A DNA stretch of 64,000 nt from the NCBI GenBank assembly GCA_027604505.1, contig JADIIX010000113.1, positions 1 to 64,000 on the forward strand. Reading direction: 5' to 3'. Position 1 is the stretch's first letter, and every line of letters starts with the position of its first letter. The notes under the pieces are model-generated. The model had not been told where the DNA came from, searched no databases, and was given only the letters and a program-made list of their open reading frames with translations. This document shows, one piece after another, positions 44,829 to 56,393 of this stretch. The stretch is from Gonapodya sp. JEL0774 (taxonomy: Eukaryota; Monoblepharomycota; Monoblepharidomycetes; Monoblepharidales; Gonapodyaceae). Made by a program: the position numbers and the translations under genes.

Positions 44829-45041
44829 TCGCTCCTACAAAATTTACCTCAATTTGTTTGGACCAAGAACATTTGGAAGGAAACTATAGTAACTCTAGTA
44901 CATAACTACTTGACAGTGGATGAGGGCTGAGTCAGCAACCGTCCCTCGCCACATGTCGCCCAATGTGGCCACATTTGGTCTCTCGCCATTTAATTTAAAT
45001 ATTTACCAACACCACTCAATGACCAATCCCCTGTTTCGAAA

Positions 45042-45805
45042 ATGTTGTGCTCCTTACAGACTGTTCCCTACTTAACCAAGCGGTCCGCCAATCCGACCAG
45101 TGGACATCGAATCGTCGCAGCCTACACAGATGAGAATGTGATAGTCTACCAGGGTTGGTTTGGACTCTGCTGGTTCCCCCTGTCACGTTTATCTGCTTGC
45201 TAAAATTTGGCAATCCAATTCTAAACCCCCTTTCCCGCTTGCCAGTGTGCTCTTCCCAGCTCGCCGATTCTTACCTCGACAACGGGAACCTCGCCGCTGC
45301 ATCTTCCCTTCCCACTAAGCGTCTTTGGTTGCGCCCGAGCTTCATTTTGAGCTGCTACCGATGTGGTTGGACAACATGGCCAAACAAGGATCGAATCCTC
45401 GCCGTCACGCTCACCCGATCAGCCTTCAACTCCTTGCTCAAAGAGGGAGAACCCTCGATGCGACGAAACGCCTTCGCTGTTCCCAAGTTTGATGTACAGC
45501 TGCAGTGGACACCGGAGCGGGCTCCGGATGGAGGTTGTGAGAGCTGGGAGGCCATCCAGTTTGGATTGAAGGGCGATGCTGCGAAGAGATACGTGACCGG
45601 TGAGGGTGTGGTGAAAGTCGAGGATGTCACGATGTTTGTGAGGGAGAATAGGCAAAAGGCCGCTGAGATGGGATGGGGTGCGCTCCAAGTGCCGGACGAG
45701 AAGGAGTATGATGGGGAGACACTGAGTGTAGAGGAGTTCCCCAACGGGAGAGATGTGCAGTTATCGGACTCCGATAGAGAAGAGTATTTCTTTGGTGATT
45801 TTTAG
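45042..45805 (+). CDS. DUF4291 family protein
   Basis: Two exons (45042-45153, 45246-45805) give 223 residues, the family's usual length. Features of DUF4291 are visible: RIVAAYTDENVIVYQ, then LADSYLDN after the intron, KRLWLRPSFILSCYRCGWTT, DRILAVTLTRSAFNSLL, VQLQWTPERAP and SWEAIQFGLKGDAAKRYV. The family is common in bacteria and scattered in fungi. No reaction is known; the conserved Trp, Arg and Asp residues suggest a nucleic-acid or nucleotide fold, but that is guesswork. The start is the only ATG ahead of RIVAAYTD in frame. Divergently transcribed from the dynein-2 gene. Confidence 0.84.
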
Positions 45806-46593
45806 TCATGCTGATTGAATAGACAAGTTTGAATGGACAAGTTTGTTCGAGTGGAAAACGGCGATGGTTCAAGGGATACATATTAATCCGCAAGTCATGG
45901 TCAGTGATACCGTGCAGGCAAGTCAAGAATCTCTGCATAGTTCCGCCGTGCGTCACCCAGCCACCAAGGAGAATGCACGAAACAATAAACCAGCGTATGA
46001 AAAGGCCGCTCATCCGAACTCTGCGACCAGTGAGTAGGAGGAGCGCAGTTAGTGGGTGGGTACTGTGGGTATACAATCGGAATTCTAGTGGATCCGTATT
46101 TCTCCATAGGGTGAATGCAAAACGCTTGAAAAGTCTGGAATGAGGAGTCCGGCAGTGCACGTTTCACTTGAGAGTGAGTGATTGCATACCCCTGACAGAA
46201 AGGGATGGAAATAGGTACTGCTATATGTACAACAAAACCAACACCCTTATTCAACGGGATGAGGAGTTTCTTGCTTCTCACTGCCTATTGTTCCAGGTAG
46301 ACGTTCAGGGACTTTCTCTCTGTGGATCTCACCATCCAAAACCCGATAATCTACAAAATTCCCTTCCGTGTAGACACGAAGTATTCCTTCTTACATGGGT
46401 TCATGTTCATTCTCTCACTATGAGAAGCATTGTTCGATTTCAATTGGTGGTACGCCGATTCACCAACGCGCGCTCTCCACTTACCCAATCCCTCCTTCTA
46501 CATGCATCCCGGTTCACTTAAACATAGCGGATCCAGGGTCGATCTCGGCTGGTTGAAAGTTAAGATCATCAGGAGACAGTCATGTTTGAAACC
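45806..46593. other. Intergenic region
   Basis: Several overlapping minus-strand frames occur. One (about 46015-45880) could encode MSGLFIRWFIVSCILLGGWV, a membrane-helix-like start, but it has no supporting splice sites or homology that I can see. No gene is called. Confidence 0.45.
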
Positions 46594-47202
46594 TCAACCT
46601 CGTCCCTTGAACCCACCTTCGAGTTTGTGGTACATGCTCATTACAGAATCTCTGTTGGAGATTTGAGCTTGAAGTGGTGGTTGAGATTGGTTCGCAAACG
46701 TCCCTGAGTGCAAGCTTCTTGTAGTGACTTTTTCATGGTTAGCAGGAGGGCTGCCCGTGGATGTGATCTGTCCTGGTCGTGCGTATGCCTCTTCAGGAAT
46801 CTTTCCATGCTGCGAGGGAAGATCGATTTTTTCAGACAGACTTGGCCGCCGGGACCTCATTGTAGCCATAGTAGCGTGATGAACACCGAAACTCAGACCC
46901 GTTTCGGCCTGCCCGCCGGGTGGAACAATTGCAAGTTCGCTTGCCGAGCCGAAGAAGAGAGCCTCCGCGGAAACTGCTGTTGGCTCAACCAATGGGGGGA
47001 TGACGTCAGATGACGGACTTAGGAGGGGCGGTACGTCCGGTGCCGGGGTCGCGAGGTAAGGGTGAGTGAGAGCATCTTTCGCTTCGTCTTCTAGGAAGGA
47101 AGTCATGGCAGCAGAGGGTTGTGTGAATCTTGGGGTTGGTGAGACTTGCATTTGAAAAACTTCGAGCCCGTCTTCGCAACTTGTTTGAAATAGGAAGTTC
47201 AT
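46594..47202 (-). CDS. Hypothetical Ser/Pro-rich protein
   Basis: A 202-codon open frame from ATG at 47202. It is hydrophilic and Ser/Pro/Ala-rich (DVPPLLSPSSDVIPPLVEP, SRRPSLSEKIDLPSQHGK), with no transmembrane segment and no known domain, and looks like disordered protein rather than random translation. An upstream in-frame ATG at 47262 would overlap the start of the divergent AAA gene at 47228. A further exon beyond the stop cannot be excluded. Function unknown; real gene status is moderately likely. Confidence 0.4.
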   Translation of the reverse strand: MNFLFQTSCEDGLEVFQMQVSPTPRFTQPSAAMTSFLEDEAKDALTHPYLATPAPDVPPLLSPSSDVIPPLVEPTAVSAEALFFGSASELAIVPPGGQAETGLSFGVHHATMATMRSRRPSLSEKIDLPSQHGKIPEEAYARPGQITSTGSPPANHEKVTTRSLHSGTFANQSQPPLQAQISNRDSVMSMYHKLEGGFKGRG

Positions 47203-47227
47203 TTTCTCAACCCATCCATGCCCGTAG

Positions 47228-50200
47228 ATGGCGACTTGCATTTTAAATATCCTCAATGACACAACGTACTTGGATAAGGGAACCGCAACACGTCCGGCAG
47301 CCTACGTTTCGGAAGAAGGATTACTCGGATTGCTTCGTGACATTATCGAAGCCCGGAACAACGTTCAAGCTGGCGATGTACGGGCTGAGGATGATGCACA
47401 TAAATGGAATGAAAACACAGCAATTTCCGTGGACGGAAGAGTTGGGGAGAATGGAGATGGTCCAGAAACTGCAGCTTTGAAGTCTGCCATCCTGGAGGGG
47501 ACATGGAGTCTTCTCGTGGCGGTACCGAGTCCATCGAGCTCGTCAAATTCAGCTGATACTACGCATTTGGTTCTCCGGGGAAACTCTCAATCACGATGGG
47601 CAATGAAACTCGACAATTTCTGTACCAGGTTGAGAGACGGCGGATTCACACTCGGAAATTCGGTCCTGTTTGAGCTCAAAATGCTGACAGATAGTGACAC
47701 GGGCGTGCGAAAAGGCATCAAGTCGAGGTCTCAACTGTCGTCAACACCTCAATCAGGTTCCACACGATTAATGGTGTCGAAGGCGGATGTGAGCAGATAC
47801 GGTCTCAAAACGAAACTCGAAGTGAGCAACTCTGCAGTTTCATCCTTACGATGATTGCCCTACCGCTTTGCATGTCTGAAGGAACTGCTTCGGAGCAGAA
47901 TTCGATTAGCACGGGTGTTCATCTTTCTCCACTCGGACATCTGTTAACCCCAAATTGGCGTGGTTTCGAAGCTCACCACAGATGATTGTACTCAGTCGAA
48001 GCCCAAAATGCTTATCGGGCCGCTTCTCCCCGTCGTTGCAGCTTCCCTCCCTTCTCGTACCCACACCGCGCCTCCCCCTCCTGACCCGAATCGTCCTCCG
48101 GGCCACTCACGCCCATCCCACCCATTCTGCACTCCCGTCGTGGCCATTTTTTCCTTATTCTGCACGTCGACTTAGATCCGCACTCGTGGGGAAAGTCGTT
48201 CGCCGAGGTGACGTAGTCCGTGTGCCAGAGTCAGAGATACGAGCGAGCAAACGAAGGCCTGAGTGGACGAGCAGCGCAATGTCTTTGAGGAAGGAGATGG
48301 ATAAGACGAACTCGGCTGAAGTTGGAGACTTTGAGGTTATCGAGGCGACAACTGAAGAACTGGAAGCTCCTACTGGCACGGGAGCCAACAGCGCAATGGG
48401 AGAGGGTGGCGACTCTGTTTACGCAATCATTACCTGTGCCACCACTGTCGAGTTACGACTAGCATCTCCACCCGATGTCGCCTCTACTTCAGTAACTGGC
48501 ACCCCTGCCACAGAACTACCCCAATTGACGATCGATGATCGTGAATTCGACGAAGCTGTGGAAGCTCTGGGAGCGGGTGAGGGTGCGAACCGGTGGGTGC
48601 TCACGTCGTTGCACACCATGCGCCACTGAATAGAAATCGTCCGTGGGCTCACCAATCCCTCCCCTTCGAAGCGCTCTTCACCTGCTGCGCCTTGCCCATC
48701 CGAAGTCTGTCCGTTATAAGTTCCTTCATGACCTCGGCATCCCTCCGCCAGATTCCATCCTCCTAACAGGCCCGTCGGGGTCTGGCAAATCACGCCTTCT
48801 GGCATCTATCGTGAAGGCAGAGAGCACGAGTTGTGCAGTAATATCGGCGGGCTTGGTGGTGGCAGAGGGTGCCTCACAGGGTGGGGTGAGCAGTGCATTG
48901 ACTCAAGCACTGAGGAAGGTACTGGATGGCCGAACAGCGAATACTGGTGTGCACATCTCCCTGATGGTGATCATTGTGGATCACTTGGAATTGATTTTAC
49001 GGTGTGAGGAGGCTGCGGCGGATGGTGGGGAGTCCGGTGTTGAAAACTCGGGGAGAGATTCGGAGGACGAAGGTGCTGTGGACGGACTGGTGGAGGCTGG
49101 ACAATTGGTGAGGAAATTTAATGAGAACTCAAGTGTCGTGCGCAAGAGAGGGAAGCTCAGAGCTGTGTTAGTTGGGGTGTCGGCTGTGGAGCCATCACGA
49201 TTGCCAGCAAGGGCAAACGAGGTATTCGGCCACTTTATCACATTAGTGTCTTCTCCAGTACCGTCTAGAGACAGAGTCGGTGACCACTCCGAGATTGCGA
49301 TAGATTTCTGGAACTCGGATGGCGATCCCACTTCCTCCCTCCATCCGTCTCTAGAACCTCTCGTTCAAAATGTCATACGATATCCCCTCTTAGCTGCCCT
49401 CGGCCTACCTCCTGCCCCTGGCGCCCTCCTATATGGACCTTCTATCCCTCCATCTCAGACTGCTTCGCTCGCTCAGGCATTGGGTCGAGGATACGCGAGA
49501 ATCCGCTTGACGGATCTCGTGAAGGGCGAAGTCGGGGCCGGGGAGAGAGAACTGAAAGGGGTATTTGAGAGCTGTAGAAGGCAAGGAGGTGCATGGGTTG
49601 TTGGGATGGAAGGGGTAGAGGCAGTGGTGGGCGGTACAGGTGTGGGTGAGAAGGTGGGTTTCCTGCTGCGTGAACTAGGATGTGTCACTTGGGTCTTCTG
49701 ACGAGATTAATGGAACTCAAGGTCCTCACCCAACTGCTGGTTGAACTAGATAACGTGGCACTGAGCGCTGTTGATCGTGCCGATGGAAGTGCCGCCGACA
49801 TATTTGTAGTGCTGACAACGGACAGGCCCTGGGATGTCGATGCGAGGCTCCTACGCGCTGGTGGGTCCACTCGTTCTTCCGTCTCTATTACTGACTCTCG
49901 GTATAAACAAATTGAAGACATCGTGTCAATTTCTATGCAGGCCGAATCGATCGGCACATTTACATCTCCCCACCCTCAGACAGTTCCCGTCTTGAATTTC
50001 TGCGTAACTCGTTCCCTCCCCCTCCTCCGTCCTCCTCGACTCTACCCAACCGTGACTCAAATTCTTTGGGAACAATCGCCTCCCACCCAGATCTCCAGAG
50101 ATCCCTACCTCAAATCTCGATGCGGCTCTCGGGCTGCACAGATGCAGATCTTCGAGAGATTGTCCGTCGCTCTCGAGCCTCTGCTATGGCAAGAGCGTTA

Positions 50201-50419
50201 CGGGGCGTGGGGTGGCGAGGAGTCTCCGTCACCGACCAAGCCGCAGCGCGGGAGGACGATACGGTAGGACAGGAGATTAGAGCAGCATTGCAAGCGGCAT
50301 TGGTAGAGCTGCAGGATGTGGAAGCTGCTATCTCGGGGCACCTAATAGTTGGTTCTGCATTGCTCGGAGAAGAGCAACGATATCGGACTTGGGAGCAAGA
50401 ATCACGTGCCTTTCGTTGA
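47228..50419 (+). CDS. Divergent two-domain AAA protein (AFG2B/SPATA5L1-like)
   Basis: Five exons (47228-47821, 47982-48596, 48634-49653, 49722-49860, 49941-50419) give 948 residues; the 48596/48634 junction is the weakest. The first AAA domain begins about residue 425 with FLHDLGIPPPDSILLTGP and an intact Walker A, GPSGSGKS (449-456); its Walker B is unusual (LMVIIVDHLELIL). The second domain has lost both motifs: GALLYGPSIPPSQT lacks the lysine (about 671-679) and the Walker B position reads AWVVGMEGVEAV. The tail VLTQLLVELDNVALSAV, then VLTTDRPWDVDARLLRAGR and IDRHIYISPP, is closest to AFG2B/SPATA5L1, a partner of AFG2A in a ribosome-maturation and replisome-linked unfoldase. PEX1 or PEX6 are the alternatives; both normally keep an active second domain, which argues against them. 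If expressed, it likely hydrolyses ATP only in the first ring. Confidence 0.55.
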
Positions 50420-50979
50420 AACTCGAGAGGAGGGACTGCTCTGGTGTTCGTGCACCCAGTAGTTTATAATTGTATATATTTGCAACTTTGAGAATGCAAG
50501 TTGTCACAATAGATGAGTAACGTGCGATGTTTCAGGTGCCAGCCATGGTTACAGAACATCCTGGACATTTACAAATAGTAATTGGTGAACATCCCCGAAA
50601 GTGAACTTGATAGTTAGGCTGTTGGGACAATTTGGGTGAAGGGAGGAAGCTGTTTGGGTTTATGTCCTATGTAATGTGACGGCAAATCTGTGATTGTCCC
50701 CATGATCCTAGGAGAGTGAATGGTCGACAAAACCATGCATGATCTGGTTTGAGGCAGTCAGCTATTGCTGGCGGGGATGGTGTACGAATAAAATGTTCCA
50801 AATTCAGAAAATATTGGAGAATGAGGGTGGAGTCCGCTTGGTCCCAGGTTGAGTCCAGCCAGGCTCCAACCACTTTCGCCCCACGTGTTCACACCCCGCC
50901 TAGTTCGTTTCGAAATCGCTTCTGCTCTAGGCCAGCATTTGGCTCCTTTTGGAAGTCTCCTACTCACTTGAGCTCCGCG
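50420..50979. other. Intergenic region
   Basis: Between the AAA gene and CHS7; no exon supported. Contains the CHS7 promoter. Confidence 0.55.
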
Positions 50980-53223
50980 ATGGCTGGCTTCAAATTCGGA
51001 TCCTTTGACTATTTCTGCCAACAGTCGACTTTAACGCTGTGTCCGCTGGTCGGCGCTGCGGTGGAACCTTCGTGCTATGCTAGGAATCTTGATATCAATG
51101 GAACATTTCTTTTCCAACCTGGTGCGTCGGACGGGGTCATCCTGGACAGAGGCGCACGGAGGGACGAGATTGCAGCTGCGACAAGAACTTTGTTCCAAGA
51201 CCATGATGGGAGAAATGAAAGAAAAATATGTGAAAATTGGCAGGCTAAACGCCTGGAGGAGGGGCGTGGTAACTTCCAGAGCAGATGTTGCTGCTGAATG
51301 CTACCAGAACGGGACCTCGGGATCGCAATTCAGAAACCAACGCGAGTAACATCTCTTCTAGAGATTGGATAGTCCCATGGATTGGTCGAATTCTTCCCGT
51401 TCGCAAGAGTACTCAGTATCTTGCTCACCAAATCTCACCCAACATCTTTCCTGCCAGCCACACTCTTCGTCTACCTCACTTCCATCGCAATGACTATCGT
51501 CATGATCTATCACATCAAGCAGAAGTACACAGCTGTCGGTGCGTATGTGATGTCAAATTGTGCTCCTGGGACTGTTCAAGGATCCGAACAGGAGCTTTAG
51601 CTATCGAACGCTTCTACCACTGCTGCCCTGGACGCGAAAATTCTTTTAGCGTGTGGGAGATGCAGTGGGATGAGTGGGTAGTCAAACGAAGAACTTCAGG
51701 TGAAAAATTCATCTGACATACTCCGGAGAACCCAAGCAATGGTCACTCTGCGGGCCATTGAAATTCTTGCGATACTCTCACGTGCGATGCACCGTACATT
51801 GTGTGTCCCGCTACAGGACCCCAACGGGCTCTCCAGTGTGCTGACCGATCACTGTTCTTTTAGGGCGACGTGAAATCCTAATATTTTTTTACCTATACAT
51901 AATTACCGAAACGGTTGAGCTTGTTGTGGAGTCTGGTCTTATTCCGAAGAACAGTGTGACGAACGTGGTGAGTGACGATGGCCCTTTGGAGGAGTGGCTA
52001 ATATGTACGAATGGAATGACAAACCGGACTATCGAGAATTGACGGAATTCCTTGCACTAATCCGTTGCTGTGAAAATGGGTGCTCCATTGGGTAGAGTAC
52101 GCATGTAAAAGGACTTCGTGCAGATAGACTGACAGGATCTGCGGCCGACGCATGGCATTTACAACTCGCTCCATGTCCTCACTTGCGGACAGTATCAAAT
52201 AACGGAGGTCAGCTGCTGGGGCTTCTCAAATGACGCACCTTGCGAGTAGCGCGAGGATATATTCGACCCTTTTTGAGCGTGGGCACGCTGGTGTGATGGG
52301 GGAAAAATCATTCATGATATCTTCGACTTTCGCACTACCTTCTCAACTAATCTGCTCTCTAACAACCCATCAACCGCCGTATCAGCATTTCACGGCGGCA
52401 CATGTTGCGATGACCACCGCGACATATTGGTGTTTGCTTATAAACGGCTTCGTAGGCTTCCAGTGGGCAGAGGACGGGACAGCGTTGTCGCTATGGGTGA
52501 GTCTCGTAAGGAAAAACTATATTGAGCTCTTGCTGAAAGGACCGTCTCTTCTATTATTTCGTTATCCACGACTCCATTTTCAACCCCACCTTGACATCGC
52601 GTAGACAATTCGTGGCTCCTGTCTCTTCATATTCGCTCTCACCTACTTCGTGTCTTTCGGGACATTCACTTCCCAGTTCTCTTTTTCCTCCAGCAATCCC
52701 GTCGCTCTCTTCGCCATCTATATTCTCCTCAATGCCGCATCCCTGGTCGTATACGTTTTCCTTCAGATTGTCCTGGTGCTAAACAATCTTGAAGACCGAT
52801 GGCCCCTCGGCCACGTGCTCTTCGGCTTCACATTCTACATTGCTGGTATTGTGTTCCAGTTTGTAGTGTCAACCAAGGTGTGCGAAGCAGCGAAGCACTA
52901 TGTAGATGGGATGTTCTTCTCCGCGGTCATGACTCTACTGGCAGTCATGCTGGTGTATAAATACTGGGATTCAATCACAAAAGAGGATCTCGAGTTCTCT
53001 GTAGGAGGAAAGAGTAATGTTTGGGAAATCAAGGTGAGATGAGACAGATGATGATAATCAACGAATTTGCTTCCCCCATAAGTGACTCTTATTATTCTTG
53101 TGTCCCATTTCTGTCATTACGCGATAACATATCCTTCAGGACCCGTTACTCAATGACGAGCAAATGGTTCTCCTCGCCAATGAGCACTCGCGAATGCAAC
53201 AATATATGCAGGATCGCGAGTAA
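50980..53223 (+). CDS. CHS7: Chitin synthase export chaperone
   Basis: Six exons (50980-51121, 51458-51538, 51864-51967, 52386-52496, 52605-53033, 53140-53223) give 316 residues, the length of yeast Chs7. The family signature runs throughout: FGSFDYFCQQ, CPLVGAAVEPSCYARNLDI, TIVMIYHIKQKYTAVGRREI, LVVESGLIPKNS, CLLINGFVGFQWAEDGT, VLNNLEDRWPLGHVLFGFTF, HYVDGMFFSAVMTLLAVMLV and YKYWDSITKEDLEFSVG. Seven membrane helices. The protein sits in the endoplasmic reticulum and lets chitin synthase III (Chs3) fold and leave for the Golgi, so it controls wall chitin. The first three introns (336, 325 and 418 bp) are several times longer than the last two. Confidence 0.95.
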
Positions 53224-53561
53224 CTGGAAATGATTGTTCTTTATGGCCCGCGAGTAACTGTGCAGGATTGTTGTTTATGTAGCTTTGTTGGGGGGGATTG
53301 AGATGAACTTTGGGATCGGCAGTTACTTTGAGCATTGTTGTCTCTCGTATACCCCGTGCAAGGGCTTGCTTGTCTTATCTAGAGGTTGTTATTTGGCTGC
53401 TGCGATGTATTGGGCATACAATGCTTTCCAAGTGGACCCTTCGGTGTTCTTCCCCTTCCACAAAATAATACATTATCATAAAATGCTCCGTGAACAACAT
53501 ACAACAATGAGCCATTATATAATTTGTCAACATCATCTCAAACTAAAACGTTGGTATTCTC
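53224..53561. other. Convergent 3' region
   Basis: 338 bp between the CHS7 stop and the stop of the minus-strand ankyrin gene. A/T-rich at its right end; no gene. Confidence 0.6.
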
Positions 53562-56312
53562 TCATGCACCAAGGGATCCCCTCATTGGTGGACCTGCAAC
53601 ATCTACCCCAAATGTACTCATGAGACCAGACTCGGTTCGAGTGGCTGGTATGGTCATCGAAGGAGTGTATGCAACACCCGAAGATACAGAGCGAAACGGG
53701 TTGGCGCCATTGGGTACAACTGTAGCGGGAGCAGGCGCAGGGGATGGAGCCACATGAGTTAGAGGATAGAAGCCGTAAGAGTTGGTATCAAGGTTGCGAC
53801 CCTGGAAGAATATTATCTCGTTGGTAATACCTCCATGTGTAATACCTTTTCGACTTGAAAACGTGAAATAAAGCTCACCAAACCCCATCCATCGGTACGC
53901 CGCTCACACGTGACACGGTCTCCAGCCTTCAACGCTACCTCACCTGGTTTCCTCCCAGGGAACTCGTGAATCGCAAACATTAAACCAGACATTGGCGGTG
54001 GGACTGCCGGCGCTGTGATTGAAGGAGTTTGATCGTTGCCAAATCTCGCGTTAGGCGATAAAGGCGGCCACACGGGAACGGCAATCGGCGCAACGGGTGC
54101 AATTGGTGCGGGTGGGGTGTATATCCTCTGCCGGTCTGAGTCGTGAACCTGTGACCGCAGCCTCTCCACCTCGTTCTGCACATCCTTCAGTTCCCGCTCT
54201 AAATCTCCCACAATCCGTCCATGCTCTACAGCCCGTTGCTGTGCCGCAATTCTCTCCTCGGCAACCCGCTTCTTCATTTCCGACAATGTCATCACCACTT
54301 GCGAGTAATCAACTTCTTCCACCAACGACGCAGCACGGACATTGTTTCCGTTTCTCTGTTCCAGATTCCGAATATGAGCCTCGATCACTTCACACGCTTC
54401 TTGGTCCTGCATCGCTCTCGCAGCCCGACGAGCACGGGACGGCACCTGGGCCCCGCGTGCGAGGAGTAGGCGGAGGATGGGAAGATTGCAAATGAATCCA
54501 CCAAAGTCAAATGCTTCCGACTGCGTTGTAGGGTGTTCAATCTGAATCTGGTGAAATAACGTGGTGGGAAATCGCGGGAACGTCGATGATTGGAGGGGAG
54601 ACAGTGAAGCAGGACACTCTCTACACCATTGGTTTTGGAACGGGGAGTTCACATACCTCCGCACCATCCTTGCTCATTCCAAACTTGCTCTCCTGCTCGG
54701 CCATGGCCATAAACTCATCTCGAATATCCACATTGGCCGACGAGATAATAGGCGAGCCCGTGACAAGATCAATGATTGAGGCACAACGGTAGGTGAGAAG
54801 CCATCTAGTGGAGTTGAAAGAAAATAGATCATCTCAACATATGCGTTCGTGTGAGTAATATAGCAGCGTGGGCAACGATACTCACCTGTTCTTTTGCCAA
54901 GTATCTGTGGACCAGTCGCCCTGATCCCATGTCGGAAGCTTCCACTCGATGAGGCGGTGCACGTCAGCACCTTGAAGTGTGAATGGACATCACAAGTCCG
55001 CAGTTAAACGCCCGACCAGTTATCAGAGAGTGAATATGGAAGAAAGGAAAACCCTCCAGAAGCATATCTTGGACAGATGCTCACCGGCATTCAGTAACTC
55101 CTTCACAATATCTTCTCTGGCGTACAAGACTGCCAGTGCCAATGCGCTTTCACCCCATGCAGTCTCGCTCATTACTTTGCCACCCTCAACCTTGGCTCGC
55201 AATGTGGTCTTTTTCCTTGCATCGGGCGACGCACCTGCAGCAAGCGCCGCACGAACGTCGTTAAGCTGTCTGGACTCCACCGCGGCGATAAGGCGGACAT
55301 TGTGGGGGTTCTCCACCCCACTGGAGGAGAGCGTGGTCACTGCAACTGGCTGTTCCACAAGAAGATTCACCAGTGCTTCACCCTCTGATCCCATTGCCAA
55401 TGCGCGATCAATGCAGCGGGGTGTGACACGCACCCCCTTGGTGAGGAGGGAGCGGACAATTGTCGGGTTCAACTTTATTGAGATGAAGTGAAAAGAATCT
55501 TTTTGCTCCCGGGCACGGGTAACGAGTGCCGGGTCACCATCAATGTTCTGATGGGAAGCGGCGACGGATATCGGGGGTGAGGAAGGGCGGGGGGCGAGAT
55601 GAATTAGTGATGTGGAGAGTCAATGGAGGGGTCCCAAGGTCAATGCGATGCGGCTGAACCCATTAAATCTTTTAAGTCAGTGATATCCTGTTGTATTCTG
55701 ACTCGTTCAAAGAACTTGCGTGAAGAACCTCATTCTGTGAAACCCCGGAAAGAGAGTGTACCCACAAGAGCCACCTGCCTCTTCGACTCTACAAACTCTG
55801 TGAGTTTCGTTTTGCCAGCATCAAAAGGCGAAACCACGTTCGCGGGACAACACAGAGCGACTTCGAGGATAGAGTCAAATCTATATTCCGCGAACCACCG
55901 ACCCGCATTCCAGCGTTCCGAGGTCCAGTTTGTTTCCCAGTTCGGCACTTTCCAGGTGATCGGACCGTCGACCGAGGCGCCTTTCGAACAAGGAGTGAAT
56001 GGTCAAAGCAACCGTGAGAAGAACCCTTTTTGAACACGCACCGGCATCAAGAAGTAGCTTAATAAAATCTGGTCTATTGTATAGGCAAGCTAGAACGAGC
56101 GGCGTTTCTCCAGGCGCCGTATCAGTTCTCTCGACTCCCTCGACATCGGCGGTCAATTTTACAGTTTTCCTTTGATCTGGCGAGAATCCGAGTTGGAGAG
56201 CAGCGCGTACCGCCTCTATGGATCCGCTCTCGATGGCTTCAATGAGCATTGGAATAGGGGAAATGAAAGTATTGTTGGTTTTTATGTGCTGTGTGGGCCA
56301 CATCCTCAGCAC
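53562..56312 (-). CDS. Ankyrin-unit/coiled-coil/SH3 protein, paralogue 1
   Basis: Seven exons (56312-56042, 55980-55766, 55547-55085, 54970-54886, 54804-54657, 54541-53879, 53801-53562) give 694 residues; a start at 56249 would remove 21. Unit one: LIEAIESGSIEAVRAAL, SPDQRK, ETPLVLACLYNRPDFIKLLL, then the insert ITWKVPNWETNWTSERW, RWFAEYRFDSILEVAL, then NIDGDPALV and IVRSLLTKGV. Unit two: NVRLIAAVESRQLNDVRAAL, GASPDARK, ESALALAVLYAREDIVKELL, the insert IEWKLPTWDQGDWSTDTW, RWLLTYRCASIIDLVTG, then ILRLLLARGAQV. Residues about 440-510 form a coiled coil (MKKRVAEERIAAQQRAVEHG). A proline-rich stretch precedes an SH3 domain at about 577-635 (LMFAIHEFPGRKPGEVALKA, RTDGWGL, GFYPLTHV), split by an intron. 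It is the same plan as the divergent neighbour. Likely a dimeric cytoplasmic adaptor; partners unknown. Confidence 0.82.
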
Positions 56313-56393
56313 CGGCTCAGGACCTCAAGTTAGTTCCAATGCTGCCGAACCAGACGTCCAAAGGATATTATACCCTTTAGATTCCTTTGCAAA
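56313..56393. promoter_or_regulatory. Very short bidirectional promoter of the paralogue pair
   Basis: Only 81 bp (144 bp if the left gene starts at 56249) separate the start codons of two divergent paralogues, so they must share promoter elements or use sites inside each other's 5' regions. A TATTATACCCTTTAG stretch near 56366 is the only A/T-rich box. Confidence 0.6.

Noticed and set aside
45627-46160. 177-codon minus-strand frame with a membrane-like segment
   Set aside because: It overlaps the DUF4291 exon antisense, and the hydrophobic part has no supporting splice sites or homology.
47228-50419. Assignment as PEX1 or PEX6
   Set aside because: Both keep an active second AAA domain, which is degenerate here, and the C-terminal block is nearer AFG2B; kept only as an alternative.
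54979-55491. 170-codon plus-strand frame
   Set aside because: Antisense to an ankyrin exon of the minus-strand gene, whose protein has clear family motifs.
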